Source: JAVBNW01 sp031551255 (GTDB lineage: Bacteria > Bacillota > Clostridia > Christensenellales > UBA1750). Taken from it: DNA of 52,105 nt. Under the pieces are notes generated by a model, which was given only the letters and a program-made list of their open reading frames with translations, did not search any database and had not been told where the DNA came from. The stretch covers positions 1 to 52,105 of the forward strand of contig JAVBNW010000083.1 of assembly GCA_031551255.1 (NCBI GenBank). The letters run 5' to 3'. The translations under genes and the position numbers were made by a program. The first letter of the stretch is position 1. Every line of letters starts with the position of its first letter. Shown piece by piece: positions 8,214 through 16,394 of the stretch.

Positions 8214-8633
8214 GTGCAAACAATTATAAGCAAATTGACGGTTTATTTTGACGATCCTTTTTGGGTCGGCGCTTATGAGCGTATTTCAGATGGGCAACTA
8301 GAAGTATGCAAAATCACATTCGGCGCAGAACCGAAAGACTATGAAGTGTATGCTTTTCTGCTTCAAAACCGGAATCTGCTGCGCTTTAGCCCGCCTATCA
8401 AAACCGAAAAAAGGCAAGATGCAAGCATCAATCCAAAACGAATGCAAAGAGAAATGCATAAACAGCTCGTCTCGCAGGGGATCGGCACAAAATCCCAGCA
8501 GGCATTAAAGCTGCAACATGAGGAAAACAAAGCTTTGCGAAAAGAGATAAGCCAAGAGCAGCGAGAAATGGAAAGGCAATTCCAGTTTGAATTGCGTCGA
8601 TGGAAGAAAAAGCAAAAGCATCGAGGGCATTAG
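8214..8633 (+). CDS. yjdF: YjdF family protein (DUF2992)
   Basis: A 139-residue protein of the YjdF family. The N-terminal domain has the hallmark sequence KLTVYFDDPFWVG, then CKITFGAEPKDYEVYAFLL. The C-terminal half is a charged coiled coil (GIGTKSQQALKLQ, KALRKEISQEQ) ending in KKQKHRGH, a typical family tail. The GTG at 8214 is preferred over an ATG at 8112 because AGGGGG sits about 8 nt upstream, the family starts here, and the longer version would translate the structured leader. Biochemical function is unknown; regulation by an azaaromatic-sensing riboswitch suggests a role in coping with such compounds. Confidence 0.93.
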   Translation: MQTIISKLTVYFDDPFWVGAYERISDGQLEVCKITFGAEPKDYEVYAFLLQNRNLLRFSPPIKTEKRQDASINPKRMQREMHKQLVSQGIGTKSQQALKLQHEENKALRKEISQEQREMERQFQFELRRWKKKQKHRGH

Positions 8634-8802
8634 GCTTCATCGGTTTTCTCGACATATAACCCTTATTCTATTCTTGTCTTGGAAAGGCGCCGGGGCGCAG
8701 GGCAGGGCCCGCGTAAATCAACCATAACCACTGCTCACCGGTCGGCAATCCTTTTTGCGCAAAATCCTTGACGGTACCAAAGTCGATGGGGGGAGAAAAG
8801 AA

Positions 8803-9801
8803 ATGAACGAAAAAAAGATTGACCTTCGGCTATATGAGGCGCTGCCCGGGGGACTGACACAGGAGATCGCCCAGGTGCTCAGGCGGCCCGGCAACGAAGA
8901 TCTGTTCTTCGGCATCCGCAATAAGAGAATCTCCGTCTACTATCGGGGCGGAGTGATTCTGGACGCAAGCAAAAAAGCGCTCAATATGGACAGCAACTAT
9001 TTCAACTACGGCTATGCGGGCGAACAGATCCGCCTGCCGTTTCGGGATGCCCAGGATTGGGGTTCGCAACTGACCAACCTGCGCGCCTGTATGGCGGGCA
9101 ACACCAACGGCAACCGCGAGAGGGATGCGCAGCAAGGCATCCTTCACGCCGTAAACGCCAATCCGGACAGCGAGTACCATTGCGTCGACATGGAGTATAG
9201 CTATCCGGGATTGGCCTACGGTCGCTTCGATCTGATCGCCATCCGGAGGCAAAAGGAAAACGGCAAGTACCTCGTTGCGCTGATAGAGCTTAAATACGGT
9301 ACGGGCTCGTTTCCCAAAAAAGGCGGACCGGGAGCGGGAGTCGGGCGAGGAAAGAATCCGTACGGCAGCGGCATCGTGGGGCACGCGTTCAACTTTAGGG
9401 AATACCTATCCGATGCGCCTTCATGCGCCGCGTCCCGCAAAGACCTTCAAAGGGAGCTTTTCTCTATGATCCGCGCTTACAAGGCGCTCGGCCTTCCGCA
9501 GGGGAAATATCTGCCGAACCCGGAATCCGCGCAGGAGATCGACGTGGACGGCGCAAAAACCTGGCTGTTGTGCGTAGCTTGCGAAGACCTTCGCGCAGCG
9601 AAGCTGTCGCTGAGCCACTATTACGGCGTTGCGCAGGGGGGAAATGCCCAAGAAAACATCGCGCAATGCGTGCAAGGCATCGATATGCCTTGTTTCGTGA
9701 CGACGTGGGATCCCAAGCGGGCGACGAACGGCTCGCCGCTTACAGCCCTTGACGAGGCGATGTTCAGCTTGCGTTTTGACGCTTCATCCGTTATAGTATA
9801 G
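8803..9801 (+). CDS. Uncharacterised protein with PD-(D/E)XK-like motif
   Basis: A 332-residue protein I do not recognise as a named family. Around residues 142-170 it has YGRFDLIAIRR followed by YLVALIELKYG, a hydrophobic-Asp-hydrophobic strand followed by a strand ending in E-L-K. That is the signature of the PD-(D/E)XK nuclease fold. A Gly-rich segment (GGPGAGVGRGKNPYGSG) and IVGHAFNFREYL follow. The start ATG at 8803 has GGGGGAGA upstream; the open frame extends to 8755 without a better site. It ends inside the promoter of the RNA-repair operon leader, so it is not clearly part of that operon. Nucleic-acid cleavage is a hypothesis from the motif only. Confidence 0.7.
   Translation: MNEKKIDLRLYEALPGGLTQEIAQVLRRPGNEDLFFGIRNKRISVYYRGGVILDASKKALNMDSNYFNYGYAGEQIRLPFRDAQDWGSQLTNLRACMAGNTNGNRERDAQQGILHAVNANPDSEYHCVDMEYSYPGLAYGRFDLIAIRRQKENGKYLVALIELKYGTGSFPKKGGPGAGVGRGKNPYGSGIVGHAFNFREYLSDAPSCAASRKDLQRELFSMIRAYKALGLPQGKYLPNPESAQEIDVDGAKTWLLCVACEDLRAAKLSLSHYYGVAQGGNAQENIAQCVQGIDMPCFVTTWDPKRATNGSPLTALDEAMFSLRFDASSVIV
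9769..9797 (+). promoter_or_regulatory. Promoter of the RNA-repair operon leader
   Basis: TTGCGT (9769-9774) and TATAGT (9792-9797) with a 17-bp spacer, placed over the last codons of the preceding gene. The start near 9804 would yield a leader of about 150 nt up to the terminator. Confidence 0.65.
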
Positions 9802-9834
9802 TTTGTTATATTTTACAAGGGGCAGGTGAACGTC

Positions 9835-9906
9835 ATGCTGGAGCGCAATCTGTCGTTGGAACCTAAGACAAACCACAGTCCGCGCGGCCGGCTTGGCGTT
9901 TTGTAG
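9835..9906 (+). CDS. Leader peptide of the RNA-repair operon (23 codons)
   Basis: A 23-codon ORF beginning at ATG 9835 with AAGGGGCAGGTGA upstream and ending with TAG at 9904-9906. The peptide starts MLERNLSLEP and ends RGRLGVL. Its stop lies 20 nt before a terminator stem, and codons 14-16 contain CAGTCCG (9876-9882), the exact complement of CGGACTG (9931-9937) in the terminator's left arm and loop. This is the architecture of a transcription attenuator. No homologue is recognised, and translation is inferred only from the ribosome site. Confidence 0.55.
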   Translation: MLERNLSLEPKTNHSPRGRLGVL

Positions 9907-9926
9907 CGCCATATCGCCTTTGTCGC

Positions 9927-9955
9927 AGCCCGGACTGGTTCCGGGCTTTTTATTT
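9927..9955 (+). terminator. Terminator / attenuator upstream of rtcB
   Basis: AGCCCGG (9927-9933) pairs with CCGGGCT (9941-9947) across the loop ACTGGTT and is followed by TTTTATTTTT. It sits between the leader ORF and rtcB, about 30 nt before the rtcB start. An alternative pairing of 9876-9882 with 9931-9937 would break it. Confidence 0.85.
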
Positions 9956-9987
9956 TTATGGGCTACCTATATGAAAAGGGGAAAAGC

Positions 9988-11178
9988 ATGATTGAATTGC
10001 AAGGAAAATACAATACCGCGAAGCTGTTCAGCGACACCGCGGAGCAATATACTCTCGCGCAGATTATCAACCTGCTCAACCAGGAGTTCACCGCGGGCAG
10101 CAGGATCCGCGTCATGCCCGACGCGCATGCCGGCGCGGGCTGCACTATCGGCACGACGATGACGATTCGGGATAAGATCGTTCCGAACCTGGTAGGGGTG
10201 GATATCGGCTGCGGGATGGAAACGGCGGTGCTTCAGGACGAGCGGATCGAGCTTCCCAAGCTCGATAAGGCGATCCATCAATATATTCCCGCGGGCTTTG
10301 ACACGCGCAAGGAGCCGCATCACTTCGCAGGCGAAATCGATCTTAAGCGGCTTAGGTGCGCAAAGCATGTAAACCTTGGCCGCGCCGAGCTTTCCCTAGG
10401 CACGCTCGGCGGAGGGAATCACTTTATCGAGCTGGACCGGGACGAGGAGGGAAAGCTCTATCTCGTCGTGCACACAGGCAGCCGCAACTTAGGCAAGCAG
10501 GTGGCGGAGCACTACCAGGACGCCGCCGCAAAGGAACTTGCGCGCAGGTCCAAGGACGCCCAGGCGCTAATCTCCACCCTAAAGAAGGAAGGCCGCGAAA
10601 CCGAGATTCAAGCGGAGCTGAAAAAGATCGGCGCGCACAAGGTAGATCGGACGCTGGCGTTTGTAGAAGGAACGCTCTTTGACGATTACCTTCACGATAT
10701 GGCCATCGTGCAGCGCTATGCGGATCTAAACCGTAGGGCGATCGTAAAGGAACTGGAAAAGCGCGTGAAGTTTAAGATCGCCCAGCAGTTTACGACGGTT
10801 CACAACTACATCGACCTTGCCTCCATGGTGCTGCGCAAAGGGGCGATCTCGGCGCTGGCGGGCGAGCGGGTGCTGATTCCGATGAACATGCGGGATGGGA
10901 GCCTTATCTGCATCGGCAAGGGCAACGAGGATTGGAACTTCTCCGCGCCGCACGGCGCCGGCCGGCTGATGAGCCGCTCGGCAGCCAAGCAGAGCATCAC
11001 GCTTACGCAGTTTGAAAAGGCGATGGAGGGCATTTATTCCTCCACCGTCAACAAATCCACCATCGACGAGGCGCCGCAGGCGTATAAGCCCATGGAGGAG
11101 ATCGTCGCCAATATAGGCGAAACGGCGGACATCGTAAAGACAATCAAGCCGATATATAACTTTAAGGCGGCGGAGTGA
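9988..11178 (+). CDS. rtcB: RNA-splicing ligase RtcB
   Basis: GTP- and manganese-dependent RNA ligase that joins a 2',3'-cyclic phosphate or 3'-phosphate end to a 5'-OH end. It is 396 residues, a short bacterial form. Diagnostic motifs are VMPDAHAGAGCTIG (residues 42-55), VGVDIGCGM (Asp72 and the metal-binding Cys75), LGGGNHFIELD, VHTGSRNLGK, TTVHNYID, and SAPHGAGRLMSR with the histidine expected to be guanylylated. The ATG at 9988 has AAGGGGA upstream; the in-frame ATG at 9958 lies in the terminator tract. It is the first structural gene of a five-gene RNA-repair operon and is separated by 28 nt from the next gene. Confidence 0.97.
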   Translation: MIELQGKYNTAKLFSDTAEQYTLAQIINLLNQEFTAGSRIRVMPDAHAGAGCTIGTTMTIRDKIVPNLVGVDIGCGMETAVLQDERIELPKLDKAIHQYIPAGFDTRKEPHHFAGEIDLKRLRCAKHVNLGRAELSLGTLGGGNHFIELDRDEEGKLYLVVHTGSRNLGKQVAEHYQDAAAKELARRSKDAQALISTLKKEGRETEIQAELKKIGAHKVDRTLAFVEGTLFDDYLHDMAIVQRYADLNRRAIVKELEKRVKFKIAQQFTTVHNYIDLASMVLRKGAISALAGERVLIPMNMRDGSLICIGKGNEDWNFSAPHGAGRLMSRSAAKQSITLTQFEKAMEGIYSSTVNKSTIDEAPQAYKPMEEIVANIGETADIVKTIKPIYNFKAAE

Positions 11179-11206
11179 GAAGCGCCACGCAGAATGGAGG
11201 ATTATC

Positions 11207-11656
11207 TTGCAGGCCGTATTATTCATCGGCATCCAGGGCTCGGGAAAGAGTGAATTCTGTAAACAGCGATTTTATGCTACGCATATTCGCCTGAACCTTG
11301 ATATGCTCAGAACGCGCCACCGTGAAACCCTATTGCTCGACGCCTGCATCGCCGCCAAGCAGCCTTTTGTCGTGGATAACACAAACCCCGCCAAGGCCGA
11401 CCGCGCGCGCTATATCCCCAAAGCCAAAGAGGCCGGTTTTCAAATCGCCGGATATTACTTTCGCTCCACGGTTGGCGAATGCATGCGCCGCAACGAAGCG
11501 AGGATGGGCAAAGAGCGAGCGCCCCGGCCCGCGCTGCTCGGCACCTACAAAAAGCTTGAGCTGCCATCTGTGAACGAAGGCTTCGACGAACTGTTTTATG
11601 TGTCCATTGACGAAGATGGCCGGTTCATCGTGGAGGTGTATCGGGATGAAGTTTGA
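11207..11656 (+). CDS. Small polynucleotide kinase-like ATPase
   Basis: A 149-residue P-loop kinase resembling the 5'-kinase domain of T4 polynucleotide kinase. The Walker A motif is GIQGSGKS (residues 8-15). VVDNTNPAKADRARYI is the usual Asp/Asn-rich segment, and an Arg-rich lid (RRNEARMGKERAPRP) follows. The start is TTG at 11207 with GGAGG at 11196-11200; no ATG fits the frame. The end overlaps the next gene by 11 nt. It probably phosphorylates 5'-OH RNA ends. This would duplicate the kinase domain of Pnkp in the same operon. A different substrate is possible. Confidence 0.85.
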   Translation: MQAVLFIGIQGSGKSEFCKQRFYATHIRLNLDMLRTRHRETLLLDACIAAKQPFVVDNTNPAKADRARYIPKAKEAGFQIAGYYFRSTVGECMRRNEARMGKERAPRPALLGTYKKLELPSVNEGFDELFYVSIDEDGRFIVEVYRDEV

Positions 11657-12443
11657 CAATTTAGACGCGAAGATGCGCGTATATGAAACTGCGCACGACT
11701 TTTGCGCTCTGCCGGGCATGTTCATGGTCGCACGGCTCGACGGCCGGGGTTTTACGACATTAACGAAAAAGCGGCACGACTTTGAGAATCCCTTTGACGA
11801 ACGGTTCCGCGATCATATGACGGGTACCTGCGCACACCTGATGGACTGCGGTTTCCGGGTGATCTATGGTTACACGCAGAGCGACGAAATATCGTTGCTG
11901 CTCCATCCCGATGAGACCGCATTCGGCAGAAAACTGCGCAAATATATTTCTATCCTCGCCGGTGAGGCGAGCGCGGCGTTTTCATTGCGATTGGGTGGCA
12001 TCGGCTGTTTTGACTGCCGCATCAGCGAACTGCCTGGCCTCGCGCTTGTCATCGATTATTTTCGATGGCGTAACGAGGATGCTCATAGAAATGCATTGAA
12101 CGCGCATTGCTACTGGATGCTGCGCAAGCAGGGCAATAGCGCGGCGGAAACGACGAAATTTCTCAATCACAAAACGGTTGCAGAAAAGAACGAGCTTTTG
12201 TTCCAAAACGGCTTGAATTTCAATGAGCTCCCCAACTGGCAAAAGCAGGGCGTGGGGCTCTACTGGGAAGTCTGCGAAAAGACCGGCGTTAACCGGATGA
12301 CGCGACAGGAGATCGTCTTTACCCGTAGACAGGTCAAAACCAATTGCGACCTGCCCATAAAGGATGATTACAGCCGATGGCTGGAAGAACTGATATGCAG
12401 CGCGGCGAAAGACGGGCGCGAAGGAGGCCAACCATGCTCTTAA
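11646..12443 (+). CDS. Thg1-like 3'-5' nucleotidyltransferase
   Basis: A 265-residue homologue of tRNA-His guanylyltransferase (Thg1) of the bacterial Thg1-like protein type. These enzymes add nucleotides to the 5' end of RNA in the 3'-5' direction and can repair 5'-truncated tRNAs by templated addition. The metal-binding carboxylates are visible: Asp32 in ARLDGRGFTTL and Asp80-Glu81 in YTQSDEISLLL, with the spacing expected for the family. LNHKTVAEKN and the C-terminal RRQVKTN also fit. The ATG overlaps the preceding kinase gene, and the 3' end overlaps hen1 by 10 nt. Function in 5'-end repair within this operon is strongly suggested by neighbours. Confidence 0.93.
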   Translation: MKFDNLDAKMRVYETAHDFCALPGMFMVARLDGRGFTTLTKKRHDFENPFDERFRDHMTGTCAHLMDCGFRVIYGYTQSDEISLLLHPDETAFGRKLRKYISILAGEASAAFSLRLGGIGCFDCRISELPGLALVIDYFRWRNEDAHRNALNAHCYWMLRKQGNSAAETTKFLNHKTVAEKNELLFQNGLNFNELPNWQKQGVGLYWEVCEKTGVNRMTRQEIVFTRRQVKTNCDLPIKDDYSRWLEELICSAAKDGREGGQPCS

Positions 12444-13822
12444 CCATCACCTATGAAGGCCAAAACACCCAGGACCTGGGTTATCTGCTCTACAAAAACC
12501 CTTACCGCCCGCAGGTGTTCGAGCTGAACCACGGCAAGGCATACGTTTTTTATCCCGAAGTTTCGGATGCGCGCACCACGGCGGCGCTGCTGCTGGATAT
12601 CGATCCCATCGATCTCGCGCGGGGCAAGGCGGGCTCGGGAGGCGGCGGTCTGTTCGACTATGTCAACGACCGCCCGTACGCATCGTCGTCGTTTTTAAGC
12701 ACGGCCATCTCCAGGGTGTTCGGCACGGCGCTTACCGGCCGCGCGGATAGGCATCAGGCGCTTTCGGATTCGCCGCTGAATTTCACGGCCACCATCGCCA
12801 TGCTGCCCTGCCGGGGCGAAACCACCATGCTTGACAGCGTCTTTGCGCCTCTTGGGTATGATGTGCGGTACGAGACGTTCGCGTCGGATGAAACCTTCCC
12901 CGCGTGGGGCGAGAGCCATTACGTAAACCTTATGCTTAAGGGCAATGTGCGCCTGCGCGATTTGCTCAAGCACATCTACGTGCTCATCCCGGTGTTCGAT
13001 CGGCAAAAACACTACTGGATCGGCGAGGACGAGGTGGAAAAGCTCTTGCGCATGGGCGAGGGGTGGCTGGCGGATCATCCCGAGCGCGGCTACATTACCG
13101 GGCGCTACCTCAGACGTCGCCGCTCGCTGGTGAACAAGGCCTTTGAGCGCCTCGCCGCTGCGGATGCAGGCGAAACAGAAGAACAGGCGGAGGAAGAAGG
13201 GCGCTCGGAGTCTTCCGACCGCAAGCTAAACCTAAACGCTCAGCGGCTGGGCGGCGTGGTGGCGGCGCTAAAAAGCTTTGGCGCGAACAGCGTGATCGAC
13301 CTGGGCTGCGGCGAGGGAAACCTGCTGAGCCTCCTTGTAAAAGAGGGGCAGTTCAGCCGCATCGCGGGGGTAGATGTTTCGCCCGTCACGCTGGAGCGCG
13401 CAAGCGAAAAGCTTCACTACAACAACATGAGCGAAAGCGCAAGGGCGCGGCTTTCGCTGTTTCAGGGCTCTTTAACGTATAAGGATGCGCGCTTTGCGGG
13501 CTACGACGCCGCCTGCGTCGTCGAGGTAATCGAGCATCTGGACATGCCGCGCCTCGCCGCCTTTGAAAGGGTGGTGTTCGAGTTTGCGCGGCCTCCGGTG
13601 GTCGTTTTAACCACACCGAACCGCGAATACAACGTCAAGTACGAGCATCTTACGAAGGATTTGCGGCACGACGACCATCGCTTCGAGTTTACGAGGGCGC
13701 AGTTTCGGCAGTGGGCAGGCGATGTAGCAGAAAAGCATGGATATCGCGTACAGTTTGCCCAAATTGGCGATATAGACGAGGCCTTAGGCGCGCCGACGCA
13801 GATGGGGGTGTTCAGCCTATGA
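12434..13822 (+). CDS. hen1: 3'-terminal RNA ribose 2'-O-methyltransferase Hen1
   Basis: A 462-residue bacterial Hen1. The N-terminal half (about 1-240) is the domain through which Hen1 assists Pnkp (starts LTITYEGQNTQDLGYLLYKN). The C-terminal half is the methyltransferase with VIDLGCGEGN near residue 288, EVIEHLD near 364-370 and HDDHRFEFTR near 412. The Glu and His residues form the metal site characteristic of Hen1. It methylates the 2'-OH of the 3'-terminal nucleotide before sealing, which protects the repaired site from a second cut. AAGGAGG precedes ATG 12434; the stop overlaps the pnkp start (ATGA). An acidic linker (ETEEQAEEEG) separates the halves. Confidence 0.97.
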   Translation: MLLTITYEGQNTQDLGYLLYKNPYRPQVFELNHGKAYVFYPEVSDARTTAALLLDIDPIDLARGKAGSGGGGLFDYVNDRPYASSSFLSTAISRVFGTALTGRADRHQALSDSPLNFTATIAMLPCRGETTMLDSVFAPLGYDVRYETFASDETFPAWGESHYVNLMLKGNVRLRDLLKHIYVLIPVFDRQKHYWIGEDEVEKLLRMGEGWLADHPERGYITGRYLRRRRSLVNKAFERLAAADAGETEEQAEEEGRSESSDRKLNLNAQRLGGVVAALKSFGANSVIDLGCGEGNLLSLLVKEGQFSRIAGVDVSPVTLERASEKLHYNNMSESARARLSLFQGSLTYKDARFAGYDAACVVEVIEHLDMPRLAAFERVVFEFARPPVVVLTTPNREYNVKYEHLTKDLRHDDHRFEFTRAQFRQWAGDVAEKHGYRVQFAQIGDIDEALGAPTQMGVFSL

Positions 13823-16386
13823 GAATCGAGATACCGGAACTTGCGCTCGTCGCGCTGGTCGGCACTTCGGGCAGCGGCAAATCGACATTTGCGCGGACGC
13901 ATTTTAAGCCCACGGAGGCGCTGTCCTCCGACTATTTTAGGGGGCTCGTTTCGGACGATGAGAACAACCAGGCCGTATCGAAGCAAGCATTTGACGCGCT
14001 ATATTACATAGCACACAAGCGGCTGCAATTGGGGCTTTTGACCGTAATCGACGCGACGAATGTGCAAAAGGACGCGCGCAAGCAGCTGCTTCACCTTGCA
14101 AAGGAGCACGACTGCCACGCCGTGGCCATCGTGCTGAACATCCCGGAGCGCGTTTGCCGCGAGCGCAATGAGGCGCGTCCGGATCGGAACTTTGGCGGGC
14201 ACGTCATCACTAGGCAGGCCACACAGCTGCGCCAATCCATCAAGGGACTGCAAAAAGAAGGCTTTCGCTACGTCTACGTTTTAAATGGCGAAGAGGACGT
14301 CGCAGCCGCCCAGATCGTGCGCATGCCGCTTTGGAACAATAAAAAGCATGAAATCGGGCCGTTTGATATCGTCGGCGACGTTCACGGCTGCTATGACGAG
14401 CTGTGCGCGCTGCTTGAAAAGCTTGGCTATTCGGTGGATGCCGATGCGTGCACCGCCGTGCCGCCCGAAGGACGAAGGGCTGTCTTTCTGGGCGACCTGT
14501 GCGACCGGGGGCCAAAGAATGTGCCGGTGCTGCGCCTTGTGATGAACATGGCGGCGGCGGGCGCGGCTTTTTGTGTGGCGGGCAACCACGATGCGAAACT
14601 TGCGCGCAAGCTCAAGGGGGCCGATGTTACGCTTAACCATGGCCTTGAAGGAACGGTAGAGCAACTCCTTACAACCGATGCGGCATTCCAGGATGAGGTG
14701 CGCGCGTTTGTCGACGGGCTCATCAGCCACTATGTATTCGATGGGGGCAAGCTAATCATCGCCCATGCGGGGCTTATCGAAAAGTTTCACGGCCGCGGTT
14801 CGGCGCGGGTGCGCAATTTCTGCCTGTACGGCGATACAACAGGGGAGACGGACGAATACGGCCTGCCGGTGCGCCTGCCCTGGGCGGATGAGTACCGCGG
14901 CAAGGCGTTGGTCGTCTACGGCCACATACCCTCGCCCGAGGCCCAACAGGTAAACAATACGTTTGGCATCGACACTGGCTGCGTGTTTGGCGGCAAGCTC
15001 ACGGCGCTGCGCTATCCTGAGCGGGAGATTATACAGGTGGAAGCGCAGCGGGAGTATTACGCGCCGGCAAAGCCCTTCCTTGAAAAACCCATGGAGAACG
15101 GCGATATGCTCGGCATTGAGGATGTGCTCGGCGGGCGATACCTCGACACGCGCCTTAAGCGGTCGATCAAAATTGCCGCCGAAAATGCCGCCGCCGCGCT
15201 GGAAGTCATGAGCCGGTTTGCCGCCGATCCGCACTGGCTCATCTACTTGCCGCCGACCATGTCTCCATGTGAAACGAGCAAGTTGCCCGATTATCTGGAA
15301 TACCCAACGGAAGCGTTTGACTACTATAAAGCCCGCGGCGTGGGCAAGGTGGTGTGCGAGCAAAAGCACATGGGCTCTCGCGCGGTGATCGTGCTGTGCA
15401 GGGATGAAAATGCTGCAAAGCGGCGCTTCAGCGCGACCGACAGCCGCATCGGCATCATCTACACCCGCACGGGGCGGCATTTCTTCGATGATGGCGACAC
15501 GGAACATGCGCTGCTTATGCGGCTGCATGCCGCGCTCACAGAGTCGCGCTTTTGGGAAGACTTTGGCACCGACTGGGTATGCCTCGACGTCGAGCTCATG
15601 CCCTGGTCGGCCAAGGCGCAAAGGCTTCTTAAGGATCAATACGCCCCGGTGGGCCGCGCCGGGCGCAACGGGCTTTTGCTGGCCTCCCAGGCCATCGAAA
15701 GCGCTGTGGCTGCGCTGGGCGATCGCTCTGTAGAAGTGACCGCGCAGTCCAACCAAGGGGCGGACTTGTCTGAATTGCTTGGGCGGTATGCGCAGCGGAG
15801 CGAGGCGCTGTCGCTTTATACCGATGCCTATCGGCGCTACTGCTGGAATGTCGACATCTTGGATGACTACCGCATCGCCCCGTTTCACATCCTCGCCACC
15901 GAAGGCAAAGTGTGGAGCGATCAAGACCACATGCGCCATATGGATGTCATCGCAAAGTACATGGCAAACACCGATCCGGTCTTTATGGCAACGAACCATT
16001 TGCTCGTGGATGTTTTAGACGAGGGCAGCGTGGCGCAAGGCGTGAAGTGGTGGGAAGAGCTTACGCTTTCGGGCGGCGAGGGGATGGTTGTCAAGCCGCT
16101 CAACTTTATAGCCACCAAGGGCCACGAGCTATTACAGCCCGCCGTAAAGTGCCGCGGGCGGGAATATCTGCGCATTATCTATGGACCGGAGTATGCGCTT
16201 TTCAACAACCTCGATCGGCTGAAGAAGCGCTCGCTCGGCAAAAAGCGCAACCTGGCGCTGAACGAATTCGCGCTGGGCATGGAGGCGCTAGAGCGCTTCG
16301 TGCGGCACGAGCCGCTGTACAGGGTGCATGAGTGCGTGTTCGGCGTGCTGGCAATGGAAAGCGAGCCAGTGGACCCGCGGCTGTAA
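13819..16386 (+). CDS. pnkp: Polynucleotide kinase-phosphatase-ligase Pnkp
   Basis: An 855-residue trifunctional RNA end-healing and sealing enzyme. Domain order is canonical. The N-terminal 5'-kinase has GTSGSGKS (residues 15-22). A central metallophosphatase has GDVHGCYDE (186-194), GDLCDRGP and GNHD (255-258). The C-terminal adenylyltransferase/ligase has nucleophile Lys516 in EQKHMGS and motif V GEGMVVKP near 754-761. It removes 3' phosphates, phosphorylates 5'-OH ends and, with Hen1, seals RNA. The ATG at 13819 overlaps the hen1 stop; the earlier in-frame ATG lies within hen1. It is the last gene of the operon, with a terminator 9 nt after the stop. Confidence 0.97.
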   Translation: MRIEIPELALVALVGTSGSGKSTFARTHFKPTEALSSDYFRGLVSDDENNQAVSKQAFDALYYIAHKRLQLGLLTVIDATNVQKDARKQLLHLAKEHDCHAVAIVLNIPERVCRERNEARPDRNFGGHVITRQATQLRQSIKGLQKEGFRYVYVLNGEEDVAAAQIVRMPLWNNKKHEIGPFDIVGDVHGCYDELCALLEKLGYSVDADACTAVPPEGRRAVFLGDLCDRGPKNVPVLRLVMNMAAAGAAFCVAGNHDAKLARKLKGADVTLNHGLEGTVEQLLTTDAAFQDEVRAFVDGLISHYVFDGGKLIIAHAGLIEKFHGRGSARVRNFCLYGDTTGETDEYGLPVRLPWADEYRGKALVVYGHIPSPEAQQVNNTFGIDTGCVFGGKLTALRYPEREIIQVEAQREYYAPAKPFLEKPMENGDMLGIEDVLGGRYLDTRLKRSIKIAAENAAAALEVMSRFAADPHWLIYLPPTMSPCETSKLPDYLEYPTEAFDYYKARGVGKVVCEQKHMGSRAVIVLCRDENAAKRRFSATDSRIGIIYTRTGRHFFDDGDTEHALLMRLHAALTESRFWEDFGTDWVCLDVELMPWSAKAQRLLKDQYAPVGRAGRNGLLLASQAIESAVAALGDRSVEVTAQSNQGADLSELLGRYAQRSEALSLYTDAYRRYCWNVDILDDYRIAPFHILATEGKVWSDQDHMRHMDVIAKYMANTDPVFMATNHLLVDVLDEGSVAQGVKWWEELTLSGGEGMVVKPLNFIATKGHELLQPAVKCRGREYLRIIYGPEYALFNNLDRLKKRSLGKKRNLALNEFALGMEALERFVRHEPLYRVHECVFGVLAMESEPVDPRL

Positions 16387-16394
16387 AAACGAGC

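Noticed and set aside
7814..8233. Overlapping minus-strand frames of 71 to 139 codons upstream of yjdF
   Set aside because: They overlap each other and the yjdF leader, lack ribosome sites and show low-complexity composition; the region is better explained by the riboswitch leader.
9804..9926. Leader upstream of rtcB considered as a Y RNA
   Set aside because: No tRNA-like TTCGA module and no Ro60/Rsr gene nearby; the ORF plus terminator fits an attenuator better.
14752..15999. Minus-strand open frame of 415 codons
   Set aside because: It lies wholly inside pnkp, whose kinase, phosphatase and ligase motifs are intact. Long antisense frames are common in GC-rich sequence, and no ribosome site or homology supports it.
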